A DNA stretch of 64,000 nucleotides from Desulfobacteraceae bacterium (GTDB lineage Bacteria; Desulfobacterota; Desulfobacteria; Desulfobacterales; Desulfosarcinaceae): NCBI GenBank assembly GCA_027068085.1, contig JAMOUQ010000055.1, positions 1 to 64,000 on the forward strand. Direction: 5' to 3'. The position numbers and the translations under genes were made by a program. The first letter of the stretch is position 1. Each line of letters opens with the position of its first letter. The notes beneath the pieces were generated by a model. It searched no databases. It saw nothing but the letters and a program-made list of their open reading frames with translations, and was not told the DNA's origin. Shown piece by piece: positions 1 through 7,270 of the stretch.

Positions 1-662
1 CAATCCAGGCTTTCAAAAAAGGCCAGAGGGACTGTCTTATCGGCGTGGCAATGTTCTACGAGGGGTTTGACTGTAAGCAGGTGTCGCACATCATCTGCCT
101 TACTAATATACGATCAACTCCCTGGATTGAACAAATGGTGGCGCGTGCTGTGCGCATCGATCCCGCCCTCCCCTACGAAAACCAAATGGCTCACATCTTC
201 GCGCCTGATGACGTTCTCTTTCGCGAGATCATGCAGAAGATTGTTTCAGAGCAGAACAGCTACACTTTGAAAAAGGTCACCAACCGGCAAGTCCAGGAAT
301 CGTTATTCGACGGCGATGAAGGAAGTGAGCAATCGATTATTCCAATCGGCTCAAAACTAGACGGCAAACGCAAGTTTACCATTGGGCATGAGGTGTTTGG
401 CGTTCCATGCACCCCCAGTGATCATGAACGAAATATTCGGATAGAGATTGACAAGCTGTCAAAAAAGCTTGCCTTGGCCAAAGGCGTACATCCAAAGCGC
501 GTTAATACTGACCTGATCATGCAGTTCGGGAAGCCCAGGGCAGCAATGGAGTTCAATGAGCTGGTAAAAGTTAGACGATACCTGAATGAAAAGCTCAACA
601 GTCTAAAAGGCCGCAGGCCGGCAAGAAGGATAACTGTCAAGCCATGGAAAGGAGCAATATGA
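1..662 (+). CDS. Superfamily II helicase, C-terminal part (5' end outside window)
   Basis: The frame is open from the first bases of the window, so this is the last ~220 residues of a longer protein. It carries a helicase C-terminal core: the motif V region (GVAMFYEGFD) is followed by a motif VI-like QMVARAVRID, the arginine-finger helix of DEAD/DEAH-type superfamily II helicases. A ~130-residue charged tail follows that I do not recognise. The stop overlaps the next start in an ATGA arrangement, so the two genes are translationally coupled. Phages and mobile elements often carry such helicases in their early or replication region. The exact activity (DNA translocation, restriction or replication) cannot be told without the N-terminal half. 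Confidence 0.75.
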   Translation, partial: IQAFKKGQRDCLIGVAMFYEGFDCKQVSHIICLTNIRSTPWIEQMVARAVRIDPALPYENQMAHIFAPDDVLFREIMQKIVSEQNSYTLKKVTNRQVQESLFDGDEGSEQSIIPIGSKLDGKRKFTIGHEVFGVPCTPSDHERNIRIEIDKLSKKLALAKGVHPKRVNTDLIMQFGKPRAAMEFNELVKVRRYLNEKLNSLKGRRPARRITVKPWKGAI

Positions 663-883
663 TCATCAATTCTGACACAGGTGTTTTCTTTCATCCCTTG
701 AAAGCTCTGGAGAACACCAGAATACCTATCGTGAAATCAGAGCTGGACGTCGCGCGTGAGCGTGGCCGAGACGTTTCATTTACTGATCCATCTGGAGTTA
801 CTGTTGAGGCATATGTTTACGCTGGCCACCTGTATATCGGGAAAGTTGACTATGCTCCGCCGGGCGGGATGGCAGGGATCTAA
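659..883 (+). CDS. Small protein of unknown function
   Basis: A 74-residue protein starting MIINSDTGVFFHP. The ATG at 659 overlaps the helicase stop by four bases and has an AAGGAG ribosome site a few bases upstream. It is preferred over the in-frame ATG at 644, which lies inside the helicase gene. No signal peptide, membrane segment or known motif is visible. The C-terminal half (EAYVYAGHLYIGKVDY) looks like short beta strands. Codon use and base composition match the element genes around it. Coupling to the helicase suggests a helper or an unrelated early gene; I do not recognise the family. Confidence 0.55.
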   Translation: MIINSDTGVFFHPLKALENTRIPIVKSELDVARERGRDVSFTDPSGVTVEAYVYAGHLYIGKVDYAPPGGMAGI

Positions 884-919
884 TCAGGGCTTTTGTCAAG
901 ATGGCAAGGAGTGAACTTC

Positions 920-1081
920 ATGGACGAAAAAGAAATCTATCAAGCCGCCCTCGACAACTGGGGTTATGAATCTCAGATAGATATGATGATCGAGGAATGT
1001 GCAGAGCTAATAGACGCACTCCAAAAACTTAAACGATTAGATAGTATGATGATACCACTACCAGATGCGGGATTGGAGTAA
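920..1081 (+). CDS. MazG-like NTP pyrophosphohydrolase fragment
   Basis: A 53-residue protein starting MDEKEIYQAALDNWGYESQ; the ATG at 920 follows AAGGAG at about 906. The stretch IEECAELIDALQKLKR matches the first helix of all-alpha MazG-type pyrophosphohydrolases, whose EExxE glutamates bind magnesium. Phage members of this family are usually ~100 residues or more and continue with a second ExxD helix. Here the protein ends right after the first helix, and the other two frames do not continue the missing half. It is therefore probably a truncated remnant, or a small protein kept for another reason. The GGQ-protein gene starts two bases after its stop. Confidence 0.55.
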   Translation: MDEKEIYQAALDNWGYESQIDMMIEECAELIDALQKLKRLDSMMIPLPDAGLE

Positions 1082-1083
1082 CG

Positions 1084-1425
1084 ATGGTAAGCGCAAAAGG
1101 TTATCAGCTTCTTTTTACGCTATCACCTAAAGATTTTGAAGTCACTTATTTTAGCGGAAAGGGTAAGGGTGGCCAATACCGTAACCGTCATAAAAATTGT
1201 GTTCGCATCAAGCATCCAGCATCAGGGGCACTGGTTACGGGGCAAAGTTACCGTAGCCGTAAGCAAAACATGGACGAGGCCAAGCGCAATCTCATTAAAC
1301 ACCCCAAGTTCAGATTATGGCTTAATCGCATGGTCTTTGAATATACCTCAGGCAAAACTATTGATGAAATTGTAGATGAGATGATGGCACCTGAAAATCT
1401 TAAAATCGAATACATAGAGGAATAA
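1084..1425 (+). CDS. GGQ-domain protein related to peptide chain release factors
   Basis: A 113-residue protein with GKGKGGQYRNR at residues ~28-38, followed by CVRIKHPASGALVTGQSYRSRKQN and a helix with EAKRNL. This is the order seen in the catalytic domain of class I release factors and ArfB/PrfH-type rescue factors: GGQ, then VRxxHxPTGxxVxxQxxRSQxxN. The GGQ glutamine is the residue that triggers peptidyl-tRNA hydrolysis on the ribosome. No stop-codon recognition domain precedes it. The ~35-residue tail is acidic (TIDEIVDEMMAPENLKIEYIEE), unlike the basic tail by which ArfB enters the mRNA channel. A GGAG site lies six bases before the ATG. It could be a ribosome-rescue factor or a translation-disrupting phage protein. 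Confidence 0.7.
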   Translation: MVSAKGYQLLFTLSPKDFEVTYFSGKGKGGQYRNRHKNCVRIKHPASGALVTGQSYRSRKQNMDEAKRNLIKHPKFRLWLNRMVFEYTSGKTIDEIVDEMMAPENLKIEYIEE

Positions 1426-1430
1426 TACAG

Positions 1431-1679
1431 ATGGAAGATAGAATACAATACTACTGGACAGTAGTCTTAAATGATATATTGAGTAAAAATGGAGTGGCTG
1501 TAAATGATAGTGCCTTAGACAGGATTGCTGAAAGGGTAAACACAGCCGCCGAAGCGTTATTCCAAGCAAAGAAGAACACTGAAACACTCATGGCTTTTGT
1601 GGAGGCGCATTTAAAAAATAAAGTAATAATCAACAGAGATAGAACACATAGAAGAAGAGCAACCAAGACATGCCTATAA
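1431..1679 (+). CDS. Small protein of unknown function
   Basis: An 82-residue, mostly helical protein (MEDRIQYYWTVVLNDILSKNG at the start) with a basic tail NRDRTHRRRATKTCL. It starts five bases after the GGQ-protein stop, behind an AGGA site, and its end overlaps the HNH gene by ten bases in another frame, so it sits in a tight co-transcribed string. No motif is recognised. The last ~10 residues are constrained by the overlap and may not matter. Confidence 0.5.
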   Translation: MEDRIQYYWTVVLNDILSKNGVAVNDSALDRIAERVNTAAEALFQAKKNTETLMAFVEAHLKNKVIINRDRTHRRRATKTCL

Positions 1680-2206
1680 AACCAGAAAACAAATCCCGTT
1701 ACCCAAAAGACTGGGCATTGCGATCCAGGTTTGTCAGATTCTACCGAGCCAAAAACCGCTGCGAATGGTGCGGGGCAGAAAACTACAAGCCGCACCCCGT
1801 TACCGGAAGCAAGGTTATACTGACCTGTGCCCACATCTATAACCACAATCCGGAAGCATGCAGCCTGCTGAATTTGGCCGCCCTTTGTCAGCGTTGCCAT
1901 AACCGGCACGATGCGAAGATGCGGGCGAAAAATAGGAATAAACAGGCAAAAGATGTGCAGCTGGAATTATTTCCAAAGGAGGCAAATATGTTGACAGTAG
2001 AAGATAGAAAAAAATTGGCAGGATACCGGAAAATGGGGCCACAATGCCAACTTTGCAAACATTTCGATATAAAAGAACTGTATTGCAAAAGGGTTAAATT
2101 TACTCCACTCAAACGAAGTGGATTGTGCCAGCATTTTGAATGGTGCCAGCATTTTGAACGGGCCGCAGACAAAGAACTTCGCAAGAGGGGTTTTGTGATT
2201 ATTTAA
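1670..2206 (+). CDS. HNH-type zinc protein, probable nuclease
   Basis: A 178-residue protein. CEWCG at residues ~28-32 and CQRCHNRHD at ~75-83 form a four-cysteine zinc site around CAHIYNHNP, giving the HNH (beta-beta-alpha metal) fold; the second His of CAHIYNH and the H of CHNRH are the likely catalytic and metal ligands. A second cluster in the C-terminal half (CQLCKHFDIKELYC and later CQHFEWCQHF) suggests a further metal-binding module. HNH endonucleases are common in phage packaging, homing and defence. There is no clear ribosome site because the start is inside the preceding gene; translation is probably coupled. The target is unknown. Confidence 0.65.
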   Translation: MPIKPENKSRYPKDWALRSRFVRFYRAKNRCEWCGAENYKPHPVTGSKVILTCAHIYNHNPEACSLLNLAALCQRCHNRHDAKMRAKNRNKQAKDVQLELFPKEANMLTVEDRKKLAGYRKMGPQCQLCKHFDIKELYCKRVKFTPLKRSGLCQHFEWCQHFERAADKELRKRGFVII

Positions 2207-2224
2207 CCATAGGAGGGGGCAGTA

Positions 2225-2647
2225 ATGAGCAGAAACTATATCAAAGAGGCAGAGCAAAACTGCATCAACATTTGCCGTGAGTTTCAAGACTGCCTTGAGT
2301 TCCTAAAGGCCCTTGAACACTTTGGTAATGCTTACTGCAATGAATACATATCCGAAAATAAATTTTTCAAAGGCCTTCGCATTATTCGTGAGGCTGTAAA
2401 CAACGAGTTTGCTGAGGCTATTTGTCGACTTTTCCTGTTGGCAGGAGTTGGTGGCGATGAGGCCATTAAGTATTCCCGCGAGCAATTCAAGAAGTACTTT
2501 TCGGGCTCACATAGAACTGCTGTTATTCAATTTTTGGACAAGCATGGAAAGGTGCCGTCGTCATATAGCGCCGAGACAGACGATGAATTCAGGAGGCAAA
2601 TACAGGAAAAGCTGGCCAAACAAATCGAACTGCCGGAGAGGAAATAA
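2225..2647 (+). CDS. Helical protein of unknown function
   Basis: A 140-residue protein behind a strong AGGAGGGGG ribosome site. It looks all-helical, with many Glu, Lys and Phe residues and several cysteines in the first 60 positions (INICREFQDC, NAYCNEYI, EAICRLF). No signal peptide or membrane span is present and I recognise no domain. It lies in the same direction as its neighbours with gaps under 30 bases, so it belongs to the element's operon-like string. Confidence 0.5.
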   Translation: MSRNYIKEAEQNCINICREFQDCLEFLKALEHFGNAYCNEYISENKFFKGLRIIREAVNNEFAEAICRLFLLAGVGGDEAIKYSREQFKKYFSGSHRTAVIQFLDKHGKVPSSYSAETDDEFRRQIQEKLAKQIELPERK

Positions 2648-2675
2648 CCAGCAAAACATAAGGAGATTAAAAGCA

Positions 2676-3206
2676 ATGAAAGAATTTCCAGACAAAATAA
2701 TAAAAAAAGCAGTCGATTTATGGTGCAAACAATTACTGAGCCCGTTTTTTGATAATGGCGATAATTCATTCATCGGCATGATGGGCCAAGCTCTTGCCAC
2801 CATGAAGATTGAGGCCGATAGATCAAAAATAGAAGATATGGAAAGAAGGATTGAGGTGTTCAGGGAGGCATTGACGGAAGAGCTCTTCAGATTGCGCGAT
2901 TGTCCTGAACAAGACGAATATTTCCAAACTTGGCTGTATGTCGATTATCATCCTTGCCCACTACTTGCCATGGCTGCGGATAAAGATAGAATCCCTCATT
3001 CACAATTTTCTTGTAAATCAAATGTTCATATACGTCCAAAGTTTATTGCCTCCAGGTTTGGCTATGGCGCGGATTATCTTTATCACTACCCATTGGAAGA
3101 CGGAAGATGGCTTGTAACCACAATTACTGGCAGTGATGACGAAATGAGCAAGATATTCAATCATGTCTTGAATGGTAACGAATTGGACTTCTATATTGAT
3201 GGATAA
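2676..3206 (+). CDS. Protein of unknown function
   Basis: A 176-residue protein starting MKEFPDKIIKKAVDLW. The ATG at 2676 follows AAGGAG at 2660-2665. The frame is open further upstream, but that part overlaps the preceding gene and is not used. Helical N-terminal half (EADRSKIEDMERRIEVFREALTEELF), then a Trp/Tyr/His-rich stretch (TWLYVDYHPCPLL, FGYGADYLYHYPLEDGRW) with no motif I know. Composition fits the AT-richer element. Confidence 0.5.
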   Translation: MKEFPDKIIKKAVDLWCKQLLSPFFDNGDNSFIGMMGQALATMKIEADRSKIEDMERRIEVFREALTEELFRLRDCPEQDEYFQTWLYVDYHPCPLLAMAADKDRIPHSQFSCKSNVHIRPKFIASRFGYGADYLYHYPLEDGRWLVTTITGSDDEMSKIFNHVLNGNELDFYIDG

Positions 3207-3226
3207 CAGAAGGAGATGCCAAAACG

Positions 3227-3574
3227 ATGGGCACCAAGGAAGTTGAAAATGAAATTAGCAAGACAGAGATAATCAGAAAAGAAGACGAGATTATTGAATG
3301 GTTTGCAGAAAACGGCGCACAACTCCATTTACATCCGGAAAGATTTATAAACGATGGCACCATGACTATCTGTGGCGTTGAGTTGAATCATTGTGAATTT
3401 GACGATGATAATAAATTTTGCTGCCCGGAAAACTCTATTGTTTTCTACGCTGCGCCGGCTTGTTTTTCGCAGTTACCGAATAATTGCCAACTTTTCGGAT
3501 ACGAATTAGCTGTAAAACTGCGTCAACCATCTCTATATGAAGTTATTGTGATTAGGTTTTACCGGTTTAACTGA
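3227..3574 (+). CDS. Protein of unknown function
   Basis: A 115-residue protein starting MGTKEVENEISKTEI, with a GGAG ribosome site about ten bases upstream. The C-terminal two thirds has five cysteines (ICGVELNHCEFDDDNKFCC, ACFSQLPNNC) spread without a clear CxxC pair, so a metal site is possible but not shown. No membrane span. It lies between an unknown gene and the adenine methylase, all in one direction with short gaps. Confidence 0.45.
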   Translation: MGTKEVENEISKTEIIRKEDEIIEWFAENGAQLHLHPERFINDGTMTICGVELNHCEFDDDNKFCCPENSIVFYAAPACFSQLPNNCQLFGYELAVKLRQPSLYEVIVIRFYRFN

Positions 3575-3589
3575 TGGGCAATTGATAAA

Positions 3590-4432
3590 ATGCCGAATAC
3601 ACCAACACGCCCTGTTTTAAGATACCATGGCGGCAAGTGGAGAATCGCGCCGTGGATAATATCACATTTCCCGCCACACAAAATCTATGTCGAGCCATTC
3701 TGCGGTGCGGCCTCGGTTTTGATGAGGAAGCCGCGCTCCCATGCAGAAGTCATCAATGATCTTGATGGACGCATCGTAAATCTGTTCCGAGTACTCAGGA
3801 GCCCGGTTTTGGCGGCTGAGCTTGAACGAGTAATACGATTGACCCCATTTTCCAGGAAAGAATTTCAAACAGCTTGGGATTCATCTGACGACCCAATCGA
3901 ACAGGCACGCAGAGTTATCATTCTTGCATTTCAAGGTTTTGGAACTACAGCATTGAGGCCACGGCGTTCAGGCTTCAGGGCTCGCACATATAAACGCAGC
4001 GTTTCAGGTCCACAAGATTGGGCAACTTGGCCAGACCAAATCAAAGCCTTTACGGACAGACTCCAGGGTGTACTCGTTGAATGTATGCCAGCTCTGGATA
4101 TTATCCGGCTGCATGACGGGCCAAACACTCTTTTTTACGTTGACCCACCATATTTGCCTGAAAACAGATCAACGCAAGGCAAGGGATATCTTCACGAAAT
4201 GAGCATCGAAGATCATGTTGAGCTGCTCGAGCTACTGAAAAAAATCAAGGGCGCTGCCATTATCAGCAGCTACCGTAACGATCTTTATGATTCCATGTTG
4301 CCTGAATGGAAACGCATAGAGCGACCAGCCCTGGCAGATCATGGCGTTTTACGAATCGAGTGTCTTTATTTTCCCCCCCACACTATTACCCGGCAAAAAC
4401 GCAATCCTGATCAGATTAGTTTGTTTGGATAG
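3590..4432 (+). CDS. DNA N6-adenine methyltransferase, D12 (Dam) class
   Basis: A 280-residue enzyme that would transfer the methyl group of S-adenosylmethionine to adenine N6 in DNA. LRYHGGKWRIAPWI at residues ~9-22 and VEPFCGAASVLM at ~34-45 match the N-terminal and SAM-binding motifs (FxGxG-type) of the Dam/M.DpnII family, and YVDPPYLPENR at ~180 holds the catalytic DPPY. Size is typical (250-290). No restriction enzyme gene is adjacent, so it looks like a solitary phage-type methylase used to protect or regulate element DNA. The recognition site cannot be deduced; GATC is the family's usual target but the N-terminus is divergent. Confidence 0.9.
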   Translation: MPNTPTRPVLRYHGGKWRIAPWIISHFPPHKIYVEPFCGAASVLMRKPRSHAEVINDLDGRIVNLFRVLRSPVLAAELERVIRLTPFSRKEFQTAWDSSDDPIEQARRVIILAFQGFGTTALRPRRSGFRARTYKRSVSGPQDWATWPDQIKAFTDRLQGVLVECMPALDIIRLHDGPNTLFYVDPPYLPENRSTQGKGYLHEMSIEDHVELLELLKKIKGAAIISSYRNDLYDSMLPEWKRIERPALADHGVLRIECLYFPPHTITRQKRNPDQISLFG

Positions 4433-4504
4433 ACCAGGTTGACAAACCAATTGGGCATAGGGCACAATCCTACTCGGGAACCATTCTTGGGGAGGGGGTT
4501 GTGC

Positions 4505-5656
4505 ATGAAGGGGAGCGTGCATTTTCGCAAGGATCGAGGCATATGGTTCGTCCGATGGTATTGTTCACTAAACAAGCGAGAGTACAAGATTTATCGCTAC
4601 AAGGGCGAGGTCATGTACGATCGCAAGATCGCGCAAAAGTGCCTTGCGATGATCCAAGCGCGCTGGGAGCAGCACCTGGCCGGTGAATGCCGATTCGATA
4701 TTGAGGAGTTCCGGGACCCAAACAGGTGGACAGACGTCCTTGAGTATTACCGCCACTGGATGAAAAATGTAATCGAGCCGAACAGAAAACCAGCAACGGC
4801 AAAGGCTTATTGGTCCTATTACCACAATTGGATCAAGCCATTTTTCCGGCGCCGTCCGATCATGCTGCACGAGATCCAGCTCGACACACTGACCAGCCTG
4901 CTCAACTCCATCAACTTGTCCGGCAAGGGCAAACTCAATGTCATGATGGCCTTACGCTCCATGCTCGATTATGCTTGGCGCTCGAATCGCATACCTGAAC
5001 TGCCGCCGTTTCCCAAGTACCAGGAGTACGGGATACAAAAACCAGCGATCAAGTGGCTGCCGGAGGACCGGCAGGTAGCAATCATCAGGGCGATTCCATC
5101 TGAGCACCAACCGATATTCTGGTGGCTGAAATATCACTTGCGCCGGCCAGGGGAGGCATGCGCCCTGTACAAGGAAGACTATGATCCGTTCAACGGCGTA
5201 TTTGTCGTGCGGCGCACGATATCCAGCAGGCGCATCGTTTGCGCAACGAAGACGAGTCACGAGCATATCATACCCTGTCATCCAGATTTCCGCGAGACGG
5301 CCAACCAACTGCTGCGGATGAATGAAGACAGCCCGTTTATGTTCGTCAACCCGAGGGCTCGGCGCCGAGGAAAGCGGTACACAAACGAGAGCCTGAACAT
5401 CTTGTGGAAAAGGGCCGCGGAGTCAGTCGGGGAGGACATTGACCTGTATAGCGGGCTCAAACACTCATCCTGCTGCCAGTATGTGAACGAGCGAGGCCTC
5501 AGTCTTTCAGAACTGCAAGTGCTTACGGACCATGCTCGACTGGATTCGGTGCGCAGGTACGCCAAAACGGAGGTCGCCCGCAAACTGGAACTCATGCAGC
5601 GGCCCAAGCTGTCCATAGTCACTAGCCCCAGGCTAGCCCCAACCAAAAACAAGTAA
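4505..5656 (+). CDS. int: Tyrosine-type site-specific recombinase (integrase)
   Basis: A 383-residue integrase. The ATG at 4505 is chosen because GGGGAGGGGG lies just before it; a TTG at 4439 is also in frame. Residues ~1-45 resemble an arm-type DNA-binding domain (SVHFRKDRGIWFVRW), ~75-175 a core-binding domain, ~190-365 the catalytic domain. Arginine I sits in HLRRPGEACAL, the third-box histidine in LTDHARLDS and the nucleophile tyrosine in VRRYAKTE. Box II reads SGLKHSS where most family members have HxLRH, so the box II His and Arg are Ser and Lys. The gene ends 42 bases before the tRNA-Sec fragment, as expected of the enzyme that inserted this element at selC. Confidence 0.9.
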   Translation: MKGSVHFRKDRGIWFVRWYCSLNKREYKIYRYKGEVMYDRKIAQKCLAMIQARWEQHLAGECRFDIEEFRDPNRWTDVLEYYRHWMKNVIEPNRKPATAKAYWSYYHNWIKPFFRRRPIMLHEIQLDTLTSLLNSINLSGKGKLNVMMALRSMLDYAWRSNRIPELPPFPKYQEYGIQKPAIKWLPEDRQVAIIRAIPSEHQPIFWWLKYHLRRPGEACALYKEDYDPFNGVFVVRRTISSRRIVCATKTSHEHIIPCHPDFRETANQLLRMNEDSPFMFVNPRARRRGKRYTNESLNILWKRAAESVGEDIDLYSGLKHSSCCQYVNERGLSLSELQVLTDHARLDSVRRYAKTEVARKLELMQRPKLSIVTSPRLAPTKNK

Positions 5657-5698
5657 TTAAATCAAAAGCAATAACAAGATATTATGCGCAAGCGCATT

Positions 5699-5724
5699 GG
5701 TTCGATTCCCATGCACTTCCGCCA
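5699..5724 (+). other. attachment site: 3' end of a tRNA-Sec (selC) gene
   Basis: Bases 5699-5724 read as the end of a tRNA: G52-G53, T-loop TTCGATT (5701-5707), T-stem 3' half CCCAT, then eight acceptor bases GCACTTCC, discriminator G and encoded CCA. Ordinary tRNAs have seven acceptor bases there; eight is the hallmark of bacterial tRNA-Sec. Upstream bases do not form the rest of a tRNA: no GGAAGTGC partner is found within 100 bases and the T-stem has a T-C mismatch at 5698. It is therefore a duplicated 3' fragment marking the element boundary. The intact gene is expected at the left end, outside the window. Confidence 0.75.
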
Positions 5725-5789
5725 TTTTTATTTTTGAATTCTAATACATTGCAGGCAGTTAACCCCGGTAAGGCATGTTGCACTTACTG

Positions 5790-6455
5790 CTATTTTATGT
5801 CCCCACACTGTCCCCAACTGAAGGGATTGGGCGGCTTTAGCTCTGCTATCACGCGATTAATCTCATCTATATCAGATGATTCATAATGTGTGAGAGATAT
5901 CGGTGGACGGTCTTTCAATTCTTTTTGTGCCCATTTGGACAGGTCTTTACCCGGAACAGATGCACAAAACTGCTGCAATTCATTGGCTTTGGTCGGTGTG
6001 GGATAACGACCATACCATACAGCGCTTCGTGTTAACCTTCTAAGAATATCCTCGTATCCCAAAGCAAGACAGCATTTCCCAGCCCGTTTTGCTAACTTGT
6101 ATAAATCGTGACCTTTAAGCAATTTTGGAAGTTTGTCGTCGACGGCGATCTTGAGTGTTTTAATGTATTTTTTTGTTATGTGAGCTTTCAGGAGATTTTC
6201 AATCGCATAGGACATCAGCATGAAATAAACTGCGACGATTTCGTCCTTCCATAGGCGCCAACTGTTTGTGCAAGGACGGGCCTTTCCTGTGGGAGCCAAA
6301 AAAGTTTGCACTTCCGGTTCGAGTTGCTTTGCTGCCTCCATAAGCCCCATCGCTGTACTGACCCAAGTGTCGGGATCAAGGACTCGGCTTCGAAACAATT
6401 CAATGCAGTGTTGGCCTTCATCAACCTTGTCAGGGGCCATGCTTTCAGCCTTCAT
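5790..6455 (-). CDS. HEPN-like protein of unknown function
   Basis: A 221-residue cytoplasmic protein behind an AGGAA site. The central part (YAIENLLKAHI at residues ~78-88, then KGHDLYKLAKRAG at ~113-125) follows the usual layout of HEPN-domain proteins, four-helix bundles common in toxin, abortive-infection and RNA-cleaving systems. The RxxxxH catalytic motif of RNase HEPNs is not evident, so nuclease activity is not supported. It is AT-richer than the core genes and lies just outside the selC fragment, opposite in direction to the element genes. It may be the remnant of an older insertion at the same site. Family assignment is tentative. Confidence 0.5.
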   Translation of the reverse strand: MKAESMAPDKVDEGQHCIELFRSRVLDPDTWVSTAMGLMEAAKQLEPEVQTFLAPTGKARPCTNSWRLWKDEIVAVYFMLMSYAIENLLKAHITKKYIKTLKIAVDDKLPKLLKGHDLYKLAKRAGKCCLALGYEDILRRLTRSAVWYGRYPTPTKANELQQFCASVPGKDLSKWAQKELKDRPPISLTHYESSDIDEINRVIAELKPPNPFSWGQCGDIK

Positions 6456-6573
6456 ATTTTTCCTGATGTGGTTTAATTAAAACGGACACCATGCTAAGAG
6501 CTACAAGGAATATTGGTTTTCTTCTTTCTTCCCTTGCCGCCTCACATGGTCGGGAAAGGTCGTACCTTTTTCA

Positions 6574-6594
6574 GTTTGATTCCCACGCACCCCA
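6574..6594 (+). other. possible decayed copy of the tRNA-Sec 3' end
   Basis: Bases 6579-6591 (GATTCCCACGCAC) match 5704-5716 of the selC fragment at 12 of 13 positions, and the flanks (GTTT before, CCCCATCATTT after) are similar. It lies where composition changes from AT-richer to GC-rich. A chance match cannot be excluded at this length. Confidence 0.25.
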
Positions 6595-6645
6595 TCATTT
6601 CTTCATTTTATTTCAATATATTACGGGCTGACAACCGCCACGGAA

Positions 6646-7227
6646 CTATTTGCCCAGCAGCCCCTGCCGGACCGTCTTGCGGGCCTTGGGGCCGACGTTG
6701 TAACGGTAGTACATCCGGGCAAACTCCGGATCGGCGATGGTTCCCTTGATCTGCCCCTGATATTCCAGGGTCAGCCCCTTGCCGGGCACGTATGTGGAAA
6801 CAGAGGTCAGCCCCGGCTTCATGTCCTTGTCGAGCCAGGAAGCATACAGGTCGATATTGGCCTTCTGCCGGGCCACCTGCTCCGGCGGATTGCAACCGGT
6901 TATCTCCTCGATGAATCCGGCCTTGAGTTTTTTGGCAGTCGCCTTGCCGGTAAGATAGTGGGTCACCATGTGCTTGACCTGTTCGGAGTTTATGATCTCT
7001 TCAGGGTCGCCGGTGGGATTTTCAAGGTAGAGGCCCACGACGTAAACCTTGATAAAACCGAAAGCCTTGCGGTATCCGACACCGTTGAGTTTAAGGATCC
7101 TGCCGGCCACCTCTTTTTCGGTGGCAAACTTTACACCCAGCACTTCGACCTCGCCTGCCGTCGCCGGCGTCAGGGCAAGGCCCATGATCGCCACGGCCAG
7201 AACGGCCGTCAATACCGCCCTTAGCAT
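6646..7227 (-). CDS. Secreted chalcone isomerase-like protein
   Basis: A 193-residue protein with a clear signal peptide (hydrophobic residues 4-20, likely cleavage after ATA at ~24). The mature part, VLGVKFATEKEV...LNGVGYRKAFGFIKVYVVGLYL, is typical of bacterial chalcone-isomerase-like domains, which form an open-faced beta sandwich and in bacteria have no proven flavonoid role. LEYQGQIKGTI near the C-terminus is the matching late strand. It is expected in the periplasm, perhaps as a small hydrophobic-ligand binder. AAGGAG lies six bases before the ATG. Its stop lies 46 bases before the window's first clear AT-to-GC shift; pyrD is immediately upstream on the same strand. Confidence 0.75.
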   Translation of the reverse strand: MLRAVLTAVLAVAIMGLALTPATAGEVEVLGVKFATEKEVAGRILKLNGVGYRKAFGFIKVYVVGLYLENPTGDPEEIINSEQVKHMVTHYLTGKATAKKLKAGFIEEITGCNPPEQVARQKANIDLYASWLDKDMKPGLTSVSTYVPGKGLTLEYQGQIKGTIADPEFARMYYRYNVGPKARKTVRQGLLGK

Positions 7228-7270
7228 GAAATTCTCCTTTTAAGCTTTGTCCGGTCCGTCATGGCCCGGA

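Noticed and set aside
920-1083. frameshift splitting a full-length MazG
   Set aside because: The other two frames between 1040 and 1100 do not encode the missing second acidic helix, so truncation is the simpler reading.
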